A stretch of 55,740 nt of DNA. Source: Streptomyces olindensis. GTDB lineage: Bacteria; Actinomycetota; Actinomycetes; Streptomycetales; Streptomycetaceae. The notes under the pieces are model-generated. The model was given only the letters and a program-made list of their open reading frames with translations, ran no database searches and was not told the origin of the DNA. Made by a program: the position numbers and the translations under genes. The stretch is taken from the NCBI GenBank assembly GCA_000696115.1, contig JJOH01000099.1, positions 1 through 55,740 on the forward strand. Direction: 5' to 3'. Positions 40,091 through 48,175 of this stretch are shown here, piece after piece (within the stretch, counting starts at the first letter, position 1; the number at the start of each line of letters is the position of its first letter).

Positions 40091-41107
40091 GTGAGGGTCG
40101 GAATCGTCGGAGCCACCGGACAGGTGGGCACGGTCATGCGCAGGATCCTCAAGGAGCGGAACTTCCCGATCACGGAACTGCGCCTGTTCGCCTCGGCCCG
40201 CTCGGCGGGCACGGAGCTGGACGGCGTGACGGTGGAGGACGCGGCGACCGCCGACTACACCGGCCTGGACATCGTGCTGTTCTCCGCGGGCGGTGCCACG
40301 TCCCGGGCGCTGGCCGAGAAGGTCGCCTCCCAGGGCGCCGTCGTGATCGACAACTCCTCGGCGTGGCGCAAGGACCCCGAGGTCCCGCTGGTCGTCTCCG
40401 AGGTGAACCCGCACGCGATCGCGAACCGCCCCAAGGGCATCATCGCCAACCCGAACTGCACGACGATGGCCGCGATGCCGGTCCTGCGTCCGCTGCACGA
40501 AGAGGCGGGCCTCGAAGCCCTCGTCGTCGCCACGTACCAGGCGGTCTCCGGTTCCGGTCTCGCGGGCGTCGCCGAGCTGCACGGCCAGGCGCAGAAGGTC
40601 GTCGCCGACGCCGACCAGCTCACCCACGACGGCGAGGCCGTCGACTTCCCGGAGCCCGGCGTCTACAAGCGCCCCATCGCGTTCAACGTACTGCCGCTGG
40701 CCGGTTCGATCGTCGACGACGGCCTGAACGAGACCGACGAGGAGCAGAAGCTCCGCAACGAGTCCCGCAAGATTCTGGAGATCCCCGAGCTGAAGGTCTC
40801 CGGCACCTGCGTGCGCGTCCCGGTCTTCTCCGGCCACTCCCTCCAGGTCAACGCCCGCTTCGCCCGCCCGATCTCCCCGGAGCGCGCGACGGAGCTGCTG
40901 AAGGACGCCCCGGGCGTCGAGCTCTCCGACATCCCGACCCCCCTCCAGGCCGCCGGCAAGGACCCGTCCTACGTCGGCCGCATCCGCCGCGACGAGACGG
41001 TGGACAACGGCTTGGCCCTGTTCGTCTCCAACGACAACCTCCGCAAGGGCGCGGCCCTGAACGCCGTGCAGATCGCGGAGCTGGTGGCGGCGGAACTGAA
41101 GGGCTAG
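40091..41107 (+). CDS. asd: Aspartate-semialdehyde dehydrogenase
   Basis: 338 residues. Reduces aspartyl phosphate to aspartate semialdehyde with NADPH on the way to lysine, diaminopimelate, threonine and methionine. NADP loop GATGQVG (7-13), SAGG (66-69), and catalytic Cys123 in NPNCTT; the substrate-side segments QAVSGSGLAG and RVPVFSGHS are present. GTG 40091 has AGGAGAGGG 8 bases upstream. It stands alone: no aspartokinase is adjacent, unlike the usual ask-asd operon, so it may be a second, separately regulated copy. Its stop overlaps the convergent DUF1203 stop in a shared CTAG. Confidence 0.95.
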   Translation: MRVGIVGATGQVGTVMRRILKERNFPITELRLFASARSAGTELDGVTVEDAATADYTGLDIVLFSAGGATSRALAEKVASQGAVVIDNSSAWRKDPEVPLVVSEVNPHAIANRPKGIIANPNCTTMAAMPVLRPLHEEAGLEALVVATYQAVSGSGLAGVAELHGQAQKVVADADQLTHDGEAVDFPEPGVYKRPIAFNVLPLAGSIVDDGLNETDEEQKLRNESRKILEIPELKVSGTCVRVPVFSGHSLQVNARFARPISPERATELLKDAPGVELSDIPTPLQAAGKDPSYVGRIRRDETVDNGLALFVSNDNLRKGAALNAVQIAELVAAELKG

Positions 41108-41631
41108 CGGGCGTCCCTCTGGTCCCTGCGCACCTCGTACAGGAAGCAGCCGTACTCGACGGCCCGGACGTGGACGAGCGCCACGGCCGGGTCGTCGAAC
41201 GCTTCTGCGAGGGCCTGCTCGAACGCTTCCGTGCATGTCTGGTCGACGGCATCCGGTGTCCCCACCAGTTCGCCGCCCAGGATGTGGCCCTCCGCGGAGT
41301 AGCGGCGGACCGTGCGGTGCGCGTTGGTGAAGGGGAGCGCGGTGCCGGCCGGGCCCCCGCACTCCTCGGCGTGGATGAAGACGGGGCCCTGCTCGTCGTA
41401 GGCGCCCGGGGCGGCGCCCGTTTCCGCCGCCCAGCGGCGCAGGGGCGCGTACGAGACGAGGGCGATGCGTTCGCCGGGCTCGCTGCGGCGCAGGCAGCAG
41501 CGGAGCGGGGCGCCGCCCTCGGGGTCGGTGAAGTGGGTCGTGGGGCGGCCCGCGTCGTCGGTCGTGCGCAGTTCCTTCAGGGCCCGCGGGTCGATGGGGC
41601 GTGCGGTGTACGTCGTCGTCGGCATGCTCAT
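41104..41631 (-). CDS. DUF1203-family protein
   Basis: 175 residues. The family pattern is clear (TDPEGGAPLRCCLRRSEPGE; GPVFIHAEECGG; YEVRRDQ at the C-terminus), with Cys pair 45-46 and His/Cys in IHAEEC. The function of DUF1203 is not established. The ATG overlaps the MFS transporter stop (TGATG), so it is translated with it; a second ATG 6 bases downstream is also possible. It converges on asd with overlapping stop codons. Confidence 0.85.
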   Translation of the reverse strand: MSMPTTTYTARPIDPRALKELRTTDDAGRPTTHFTDPEGGAPLRCCLRRSEPGERIALVSYAPLRRWAAETGAAPGAYDEQGPVFIHAEECGGPAGTALPFTNAHRTVRRYSAEGHILGGELVGTPDAVDQTCTEAFEQALAEAFDDPAVALVHVRAVEYGCFLYEVRRDQRDAR

Positions 41632-42863
41632 CAGACTCGCTCGCGCGGGGACCGGTCACCGGCGGTTTCCGGACGTCGCGTTCCCGCGCCCAGCGCCGCC
41701 GGCAGGGCCAGCAGCGCCAGTGCGCCCCCGGCCACCAGCACCGCCGTGGGCCCCAGCGCGTCCGCCGTGCGGCCACCCGTGAACGCCCCGAGCGCGATCG
41801 CCGTGTTGAAGACCCCCGCGAACAGGGCCGACCCGGCCTCGCGTGCCCGGGGCGCCGCCGCCGACAACCAGTTCTGGGCGGAGACCGAGACGCCCCCGTA
41901 GACCAGGCCCCACAGCACGAGCAGCGTCGTGGAAGCGGCCAGGGAACCGGCCGCCGGGATCAGCAGCAGTACCACCGTGCCGAGCCCGGCCGCGATGGCC
42001 GGCAGGGTCCTGCGGGGGTCGCGGGCGGCCAGCGCGCCGCCGACGAAGGTGCCGGCGACTCCGGCGAGGCCGTAGCCGAGGAGGAGGGTGCTGACCGTGC
42101 CCGCGCCGAGGCCCGGTATCCGGTCCAGCACCGGGCGGACGTAGGTGTAGGCGGCGAAGTGGCCGGTGACCAGGAGCAGCACGGCCAGCAGGCCGCGCGC
42201 CACGCCCGCCGTGCGCAGCAGTCCCGCGAAGGTGCCCGGGCGGACCGGGCTGCCGGGCGGCAGCGGGGGCAGAGCGAGGTACAGGGCCGCCGTCACGGCG
42301 AGCGCCAGGCCCGCCAGCGCCGCGAAGGCCCAGCGCCAGGCCGTGAGGGAGCCGAGCAGCGTGCCCGCGGGGACGCCGAGCACCGAGGCGACGGCGATCC
42401 CGCTGAAGATGAGCGCGGTCGCGCGCCCGGCCCGCTCCGGCGGCAGCAGCCGCGTCCCCAGCCCGGCCGCGATGGCCCACACCCCGCCGATGCACACCCC
42501 GACCAGGGCGCGCGCGAGCAGCAGGACGGCGAGGTGCGGGGCGAGGGCACAGAGCAGGTTGGCGGCCGCGAGGAGGAGCAGCAGGACGCACAGCACGGTG
42601 CGCCGGTCGGCGCGGCGGACCGCGAGGGGCAGCAGGGGTGCGCTCGCCGCGGCGACCAGGCCGGGCAGGGTGACGGCGAGCCCGGCCGTGCCGGCGGAGA
42701 CGTGCAGGCCGGCGCCGAGCGGGGTGAGCAGGCCGACCGGGAGCATCTCGGTCGTGACGACGGCGAAGGTGGCGGCGGCGAGGGCCAGGACAGCGGGCCA
42801 GGGGCGGGCCGACGGGGTGGCGCCGGTCCGCTGCGGGACCGGCGCGGAGGTCGTGGAAGGCAT
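41631..42863 (-). CDS. MFS drug/metabolite exporter (DHA1 family)
   Basis: 410 residues, 12 predicted membrane helices. The start TTEMLPVGLLTPLGAGLHVS and the motif LAVRRADRRTVL between helices 2 and 3 match the sugar-efflux/AraJ-chloramphenicol (Cmx-like) branch of DHA1 exporters. ARALVGVCIGGVWAI is the helix 4 motif. ATG 42863 has GGTGGAGG very close upstream. It is divergent from a LysR regulator (42961), the usual arrangement for a regulated exporter, and coupled to the DUF1203 gene downstream. The exported compound is unknown. Confidence 0.9.
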   Translation of the reverse strand: MPSTTSAPVPQRTGATPSARPWPAVLALAAATFAVVTTEMLPVGLLTPLGAGLHVSAGTAGLAVTLPGLVAAASAPLLPLAVRRADRRTVLCVLLLLLAAANLLCALAPHLAVLLLARALVGVCIGGVWAIAAGLGTRLLPPERAGRATALIFSGIAVASVLGVPAGTLLGSLTAWRWAFAALAGLALAVTAALYLALPPLPPGSPVRPGTFAGLLRTAGVARGLLAVLLLVTGHFAAYTYVRPVLDRIPGLGAGTVSTLLLGYGLAGVAGTFVGGALAARDPRRTLPAIAAGLGTVVLLLIPAAGSLAASTTLLVLWGLVYGGVSVSAQNWLSAAAPRAREAGSALFAGVFNTAIALGAFTGGRTADALGPTAVLVAGGALALLALPAALGAGTRRPETAGDRSPRERV

Positions 42864-42960
42864 GCCTCCACCCTTTTGCGGCGGCCGCCCCGGAACAACG
42901 GCGAAGTCCTCACCCTTCCATGAGCGGGACTGATCGATCCGAACGGGAGGGGAAACCGCC

Positions 42961-43857
42961 GTGGCGGGGCTGGAGTTGCGCGAGCTGGAGTGCTTCCTGG
43001 TCCTGGCCGAGGAGCTGCACTTCGGCCGGACGGGTGAGCGGCTGTACGTCTCGCAGAGCCGGGTGAGCCAGTTGGTGAGCGCGCTGGAGCGCCGGGTGGG
43101 CGGCCGGCTGGTGCACCGCACCAGCCGCCGGGTCGCGCTGACCCCGCTCGGCGAACGGTTCGTCCAGCGGCTGCGCCCGGCGTACGGCGGGCTGCGGGAG
43201 GCCGTGGAGGACGCGCGGGCGGCGGCCCGGGGGGTCGAGGGCGCCCTGCGGATCGGCTTCCAGGGGACGGCGGACGCCCGGCTGGCGGCGGCGGTGCGGG
43301 CCTTCCGGTCGGCGCACCCCGAGTACGCCACGGACCTGGTGGAGATCCCGCTCGCCGATCCCTTCGGCGGGGTGCGGGAGGGCGTGGTGGACGCGGCGGT
43401 CGTCCTGCTGCCGGTGCGCGAGCCGGACCTGGTGCTGGGGCCGGTGTTCTCGCGGCGGCCCCAGACGGTGGCGGTCTCCCAGGACCACCCCTTCGCGTCC
43501 CGTACGGCGGTGTCGGCGGCGGAGGTGGCGGGGACCGCGCTGGTCACGGCCGGGCCCCCGGCGCCGGCGTACTGGCGGACCGCCCACGCCCCGTCCGAAG
43601 TCCCGGGCCCGGCGGTCAGCACCCTCCAGGAGGGGCTGACCCAGGTCGCCGCCGGGCACGCGGGGATGCTGCTGTGCCGTCCCACGGCCGCGTACCACCG
43701 GCGTGAGGACGTGGCGTTCGTACCGGTGGAGGGCGTTCCGGAGTCGGCGCTCGGCCTGGTGTGGCACCGGGACGGGGAGTCGGCGGCGGTGCGCGCGTTC
43801 GCCCGGACCCTCGCCGACCGAGGGGTCTCCCTAGGAGAAGCCCCGGTCGTCGCCTGA
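42961..43857 (+). CDS. LysR-family transcriptional regulator
   Basis: 298 residues. The N-terminal helix-turn-helix (5-64: LRELECFLVLAEELHFGRTG; VSQSRVSQLVSALERRVG) and the two-lobe effector domain from about 90 are typical. GTG 42961 has GGGAGGGG 9 bases upstream. It is divergent from the MFS exporter by 97 bases, which it probably controls. The effector is not predictable. It ends 55 bases before pepN copy 2. Confidence 0.92.
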   Translation: MAGLELRELECFLVLAEELHFGRTGERLYVSQSRVSQLVSALERRVGGRLVHRTSRRVALTPLGERFVQRLRPAYGGLREAVEDARAAARGVEGALRIGFQGTADARLAAAVRAFRSAHPEYATDLVEIPLADPFGGVREGVVDAAVVLLPVREPDLVLGPVFSRRPQTVAVSQDHPFASRTAVSAAEVAGTALVTAGPPAPAYWRTAHAPSEVPGPAVSTLQEGLTQVAAGHAGMLLCRPTAAYHRREDVAFVPVEGVPESALGLVWHRDGESAAVRAFARTLADRGVSLGEAPVVA

Positions 43858-43912
43858 CGCCCGGCCGCCGTGGAAAGATGGCGCAACCCACCCATAACGA
43901 GGAGATGACCGC

Positions 43913-46492
43913 GTGCCTGGCACAAACCTGACCCGCGAAGAGGCGCAGCAGCGGGCGAAGCTGCTCGCCGTTGACTCGTACGAGATCGAACTCGACCTCT
44001 CCGGCGCGCAGGAGGGAGGCACCTACCGGTCCGTGACCACGGTGCGCTTCGACGTCACGGCGGACAACGGCGCCGAGTCGTTCATCGACCTGGTCGCGCC
44101 GACCGTGCACGAGGTGACGCTGAACGGGGACTCGCTCGACCCCGCCGAGGTCTTCGCGGACTCCCGGATCGCCCTGCCCGGCCTGCTCAAGGGCCGCAAC
44201 ATCCTCCGGGTGGTCGCCGACTGCGCGTACACCAACACCGGTGAGGGCCTGCACCGCTTCGTCGACCCGGTCGACGACCAGGCCTATCTCTACACGCAGT
44301 TCGAGGTGCCAGACGCCCGCCGGGTGTTCGCGAGCTTCGAGCAGCCGGACCTGAAGGCGACCTTCCAGTTCACCGTGAAGGCGCCCGAGGGCTGGACCGT
44401 CATCTCCAACTCGCCCACTCCCGAACCCCAGGACAGCGTCTGGGTCTTCGAGCCGACGCCGCGCATCTCCACGTACATCACGGCGCTCATCGTCGGCCCG
44501 TACCACTCGGTGCACAGCGTGTACGAGAAGGACGGCCAGTCCGTCCCGCTCGGCATCTACTGCCGGCCCTCCCTCGCCGAGTACCTGGACTCGGACGCCA
44601 TCTTCGAGGTGACCCGGCAGGGCTTCGAGTGGTTCCAGGAGAAGTTCGACTACGCGTACCCGTTCAAGAAGTACGACCAGCTGTTCGTGCCGGAGTTCAA
44701 CGCGGGCGCGATGGAGAACGCGGGCGCGGTGACCATCCGCGACCAGTACGTGTTCCGGTCGAAGGTGACGGACGCGGCGTACGAGGTGCGCGCCGAGACC
44801 ATCCTGCACGAGCTGGCCCACATGTGGTTCGGCGACCTCGTGACCATGGAGTGGTGGAACGACCTGTGGCTGAACGAGTCGTTCGCCACCTACACGTCCA
44901 TCGCCTGCCAGGCCGCCGCGCCCGGCTCGCGCTGGCCGCACTCGTGGACGACGTTCGCGAACTCCATGAAGACCTGGGCGTACCGGCAGGACCAGCTGCC
45001 CTCCACGCACCCGATCATGGCGGACATCCGCGACCTGGACGACGTGCTCGTCAACTTCGACGGCATCACGTACGCCAAGGGCGCCTCCGTGCTGAAGCAG
45101 CTCGTCGCCTATGTGGGCGAGGACGAGTTCTTCCGGGGCGTGCAGGCCTACTTCAAGGCGCACGCCTACGGCAACACGCGCCTGTCCGACCTGCTGGGCG
45201 CGCTGGAGGAGACCTCCGGCCGCGACCTGAAGACCTGGTCGGGGAAGTGGCTGGAGACGGCCGGCATCAACGTGCTGCGCCCGGAGATCGAGACGGACAC
45301 GAACGGCGTCGTCACCTCCTTCGCCATCCGCCAGGAGGCCCCGGCCCTGCCCGCCGGCGCCAAGGGCGAGCCGACGCTGCGCCCGCACCGCATCGCCGTC
45401 GGCCTGTACGAACTCGACGACGACAGCGGCAAGTTGCTGCGCGACGAGCGCATCGAGCTGGACGTCGACGGGGAACTGACCGCCGTCCCGCAGCTCGTCG
45501 GCAAGCGCCGCCCGGCCGTGATCCTGCTCAACGACGACGACCTGTCGTACGCGAAGGTCCGCCTGGACGAGCAGTCGCTGGCGTTCGTCACGGAGCACCT
45601 CGGCGACTTCGAGTCGTCCCTGCCCCGTGCCCTGTGCTGGGCGTCGGCCTGGGACATGACCCGCGACGCGGAGCTCGCGACCCGCGACTACCTCTCGCTG
45701 GTGCTGTCCGGCATCGGCAAGGAGTCCGACATCGGGGTCGTGCAGTCGCTCCAGCGCCAGGTGAAGCTGGCCATCGACCTGTACGCCGACCCGGCCGCCC
45801 GCGAGGCGCTGCTGGCCCGCTGGACCGACGCCACGCTGGCCCACCTGCGGTCGGCGGCGCCGGGCAGCGACCACCAGCTGGCGTGGGCGCGGGCGTTCGC
45901 CGCGACGGCCCGCACCCCCGAGCAGCTGGACCTGCTGGACGCGCTGCTGGACGGGTCGCAGACCATCGAGGGCCTGGTCGTCGACACGGAGCTGCGGTGG
46001 ACGTTCGTGCAGCGGCTCGCGGCGGTCGGCCGGTTCGACGAGACGGAGATCGCGGGCGAGTACGACCGGGACCGCACGGCCGCCGGTGAGCGCCACGCGG
46101 CCACGGCCCGCGCGGCCCGGCCGACGCCGGAGGCCAAGGCGGAGGCGTGGGCGTCGGTGGTCGACTCCGACAAGCTGCCGAACGCCGTGCAGGAGGCGGT
46201 CATCGGGGGCTTCGTCCAGACCGACCAGCGCGAGCTGCTCGCCCCGTACGCGGACCGCTACTTCGAGGTGGTCAAGGACATCTGGGAGTCCCGCTCCCAC
46301 GAGATGGCCCAGCAGATCGCGGTCGGCCTCTACCCGACCGTCCAGGTCTCCCAGGAGACGCTGGACAGGACGGACGCCTGGCTGGACTCCGCCGAGCCGA
46401 ACGCGGCCCTGCGGCGCCTGGTCTCGGAGTCGCGGGCCGGTGTGGAGCGCGCGCTGCGGGCGCAGCGGGCGGACGCGGCGGCCGGGCAGTAG
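43913..46492 (+). CDS. pepN: Aminopeptidase N, M1 zinc metallopeptidase (copy 2)
   Basis: 859 residues, exactly as long as copy 1 (27114) and similar throughout. GAMEN (AGAMENAG, about 264), HELAH at 299-303 with Glu322 as third zinc ligand, then an ERAP1-like helical domain. GTG 43913 with GAGGAG 9 bases upstream mirrors the start of copy 1. It differs in the sequence around the active-site entrance (NESFATYTSIACQ versus KESFADFMGEFSLV), so the two probably prefer different N-terminal residues. A terminator follows. Confidence 0.94.
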   Translation: MPGTNLTREEAQQRAKLLAVDSYEIELDLSGAQEGGTYRSVTTVRFDVTADNGAESFIDLVAPTVHEVTLNGDSLDPAEVFADSRIALPGLLKGRNILRVVADCAYTNTGEGLHRFVDPVDDQAYLYTQFEVPDARRVFASFEQPDLKATFQFTVKAPEGWTVISNSPTPEPQDSVWVFEPTPRISTYITALIVGPYHSVHSVYEKDGQSVPLGIYCRPSLAEYLDSDAIFEVTRQGFEWFQEKFDYAYPFKKYDQLFVPEFNAGAMENAGAVTIRDQYVFRSKVTDAAYEVRAETILHELAHMWFGDLVTMEWWNDLWLNESFATYTSIACQAAAPGSRWPHSWTTFANSMKTWAYRQDQLPSTHPIMADIRDLDDVLVNFDGITYAKGASVLKQLVAYVGEDEFFRGVQAYFKAHAYGNTRLSDLLGALEETSGRDLKTWSGKWLETAGINVLRPEIETDTNGVVTSFAIRQEAPALPAGAKGEPTLRPHRIAVGLYELDDDSGKLLRDERIELDVDGELTAVPQLVGKRRPAVILLNDDDLSYAKVRLDEQSLAFVTEHLGDFESSLPRALCWASAWDMTRDAELATRDYLSLVLSGIGKESDIGVVQSLQRQVKLAIDLYADPAAREALLARWTDATLAHLRSAAPGSDHQLAWARAFAATARTPEQLDLLDALLDGSQTIEGLVVDTELRWTFVQRLAAVGRFDETEIAGEYDRDRTAAGERHAATARAARPTPEAKAEAWASVVDSDKLPNAVQEAVIGGFVQTDQRELLAPYADRYFEVVKDIWESRSHEMAQQIAVGLYPTVQVSQETLDRTDAWLDSAEPNAALRRLVSESRAGVERALRAQRADAAAGQ

Positions 46493-46516
46493 CCCGGCGG
46501 CTGTCACGACAGCGGT

Positions 46517-46552
46517 GGGGCGTCCGGCGGTGCCGGGCGCCCCTTCGTTTTC
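46517..46552. terminator. Terminator after pepN copy 2
   Basis: GGGGCG (46517-46522) pairs with CGCCCC (46538-46543), with an inner CCGG/CCGG pair, followed by TTCGTTTTCG. It lies between convergent genes. Confidence 0.7.
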
Positions 46553-46581
46553 GCCTTCCGCGGCCGGAGACCGCTGTGGCC

Positions 46582-47520
46582 CTACCGCCGCAGTGCCTCG
46601 TCCGTGGCGCCCTTCGCGTCCGTCCGGGTGTTCCGCTCGGGGAAGCGGAGGGTGCGCGCCTTGCGCGGGGTGACGAACTGGCCCGCCACCGTCGCCCCGA
46701 GGGCCAGCCCCATGCCCACCAGCTGCACCGGGGTGAGCGCCTGCCCGAGCGCCGCCCAGCCGACCACGGCCGCGGTCAGCGGGGAGAGCGGGCCGAGGAA
46801 GGTGACTTGGGTGGCGGTGAGACGACCGATGCCGCGGAACCACAGCCAGTACGCGACCGCCGTGTTGGCGACGGCGAGGTAGAGGTAGCCGCCGACCGCC
46901 GGGCCGTCCAGGGCGGGCGGCGCGCCCTCGACCAGGAGGGCGAGGGGCGCGATGAGCAGGCCCCCCGCGGTGAGCTGCCAGCCGGTGAGGGCCAGCGGGC
47001 CGACGCCCTCGGGGCGTCCCCACCGCTGGGTGAGCACGGTGCCGGTCGACATCGACGCGGTGGACGCGAGGGCCGCCAGCAGTCCCAGCGTGTCCAGCTG
47101 CCCGGCCGCCCGCAGCACGACCAGGCTGACGCCGAACGCGGCCGCGACGCCGGTGAGCAGCGTGCGCGCCGAGGGCCGCTGCCCGAGCAGCAGCGCCGAG
47201 AGGCCGGCCACGAACAGCGGACCGGCCGAGCCGACGACCGCCGCCAGACCGCCGGGCAGCCGGTACGCGGAGAGGAACAGCAGCGGGAAGAAGGCGCCGA
47301 TGTTCAGCGCGCCCAGCACCGCCGCCTTCCACCACCAGGCGCCGCGCGGCAGCACCCGGGCGAGGGCGAGCAGCAGCAGACCGGCGGGCAGGGCCCGCAC
47401 CAGGGCGGTGAACAGGGGGCGGTCGGCCGGGAGGAACTCGGTGGTGACCGCGTAGGTCGTGCCCCAGGAGACGGGTGCGAGAGCGGTGAGGGCGATGAGA
47501 GCGGGGCGGGACGCGGCCAT
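46582..47520 (-). CDS. EamA/DMT-family transporter (RhaT/RarD class)
   Basis: 312 residues, ten predicted membrane helices in two EamA repeats (WGTTYAVTTEFLPADRPLFT in the first; VANTAVAYWLWFRGIGRL in the second). The family exports amino acids or metabolites. ATG 47520 is preferred because AAGG then lies 9 bases upstream; the GTG at 47529 would touch it. The charged C-terminal tail is cytosolic. It is divergent from a MarR regulator, with a 28-base palindrome over its own predicted promoter (-35 TTGACG 47581-47576, 16 bases, -10 TAAGCT 47559-47554 on the minus strand), so regulation by that MarR protein is very likely. Confidence 0.9.
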   Translation of the reverse strand: MAASRPALIALTALAPVSWGTTYAVTTEFLPADRPLFTALVRALPAGLLLLALARVLPRGAWWWKAAVLGALNIGAFFPLLFLSAYRLPGGLAAVVGSAGPLFVAGLSALLLGQRPSARTLLTGVAAAFGVSLVVLRAAGQLDTLGLLAALASTASMSTGTVLTQRWGRPEGVGPLALTGWQLTAGGLLIAPLALLVEGAPPALDGPAVGGYLYLAVANTAVAYWLWFRGIGRLTATQVTFLGPLSPLTAAVVGWAALGQALTPVQLVGMGLALGATVAGQFVTPRKARTLRFPERNTRTDAKGATDEALRR

Positions 47521-47547
47521 GGGAAGCACCCTTCGAGTAGGTCAGTA

Positions 47548-47575
47548 GAAAGTAGCTTAGCGCTAAGCAACTTTC
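47548..47575. promoter_or_regulatory. MarR-type operator, 28-base palindrome plus extra half site
   Basis: The sequence GAAAGTAGCTTAGC followed by GCTAAGCAACTTTC is a 28-base inverted repeat with a single mismatched pair, centred on AGCGCT. A further half site GCTACTTTC lies at 47582-47590. The palindrome covers the -10 and spacer of the EamA promoter, and the extra half site abuts the -35 of the marR promoter (47591), so one repressor could shut both. Confidence 0.85.
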
Positions 47576-47590
47576 CGTCAAGCTACTTTC

Positions 47591-47619
47591 TTGCGGGTGA
47601 CCGAGCGGCGGCCGATACT
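47591..47619 (+). promoter_or_regulatory. Predicted promoter of the MarR gene, leaderless transcript
   Basis: TTGCGG (47591-47596), a 17-base spacer, and GATACT (47614-47619). A start about 7 bases after the -10 would fall on the ATG at 47626. No ribosome site precedes that ATG, which fits a leaderless mRNA. Confidence 0.6.
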
Positions 47620-47625
47620 CGTGCC

Positions 47626-48135
47626 ATGAGCGAACGCCCGGAGCAGCGCAAGGACCCCGTCGACGCGATCATCGAGCAGTGGGCGAAGGTCCGGCCCGAC
47701 CTGGACACCACCGCCATGGAGGTCTTCGGCCGGGTCAACCGGTTGTCGATCGCGATGGCGGACCGGGTGACGAAGGCGTACGCGGCGTTCGGGATCTCCC
47801 GCGGGGAGTTCGACGTCCTGGCCACCCTGCGCCGCTCCGGAGAGCCCTACACACTCTCGCCCCGGCAGCTCTCCGCCACACTGATGCTCACCACGGGCGG
47901 CATGACGGGCCGCCTCGACAAGCTGGAGCGCGCGGGCCTGCTGCGCCGCTCCCCCGACCCGCACGACCGACGCGGCCTGCACGTCACCCTCACCGACAAG
48001 GGCCTGGCCCTGGTCGACGAGGCGGTCGGCGTGGGCCTCGCGGCGCAGACGGAGGCGCTGTCGGCCCTGGACCCCGAACAGGCCGGCCACCTGGCCGACC
48101 TGCTGCGCAAGCTGCTCCGGTCCACCGAGGGGTAG
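47626..48135 (+). CDS. MarR-family transcriptional regulator
   Basis: 169 residues. The winged helix is seen in RGEFDVLATLRRSGEPYTLS, the recognition part PRQLSATLMLTTGGMTGRLDKLE, and the wing SPDPHDRRGLHVTLTDKG, which is the MarR hallmark DxRxxxxxLT. It is divergent from the EamA exporter with a shared operator (47548-47590), making it a probable autoregulated repressor of that exporter. No Shine-Dalgarno is present; see the predicted leaderless promoter. The N-terminal 25 residues are an extra helix compared with short MarR proteins. The ligand is unknown. Confidence 0.93.
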   Translation: MSERPEQRKDPVDAIIEQWAKVRPDLDTTAMEVFGRVNRLSIAMADRVTKAYAAFGISRGEFDVLATLRRSGEPYTLSPRQLSATLMLTTGGMTGRLDKLERAGLLRRSPDPHDRRGLHVTLTDKGLALVDEAVGVGLAAQTEALSALDPEQAGHLADLLRKLLRSTEG

Positions 48136-48175
48136 GGCGCCGACCGCGCCGCTTCACCGCAGGTGGGCGGCGAGC

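Noticed and set aside
43616..47581. A 1321-residue open frame on the minus strand
   Set aside because: Shadow of pepN copy 2 and the EamA gene. Absence of stops simply reflects high GC.
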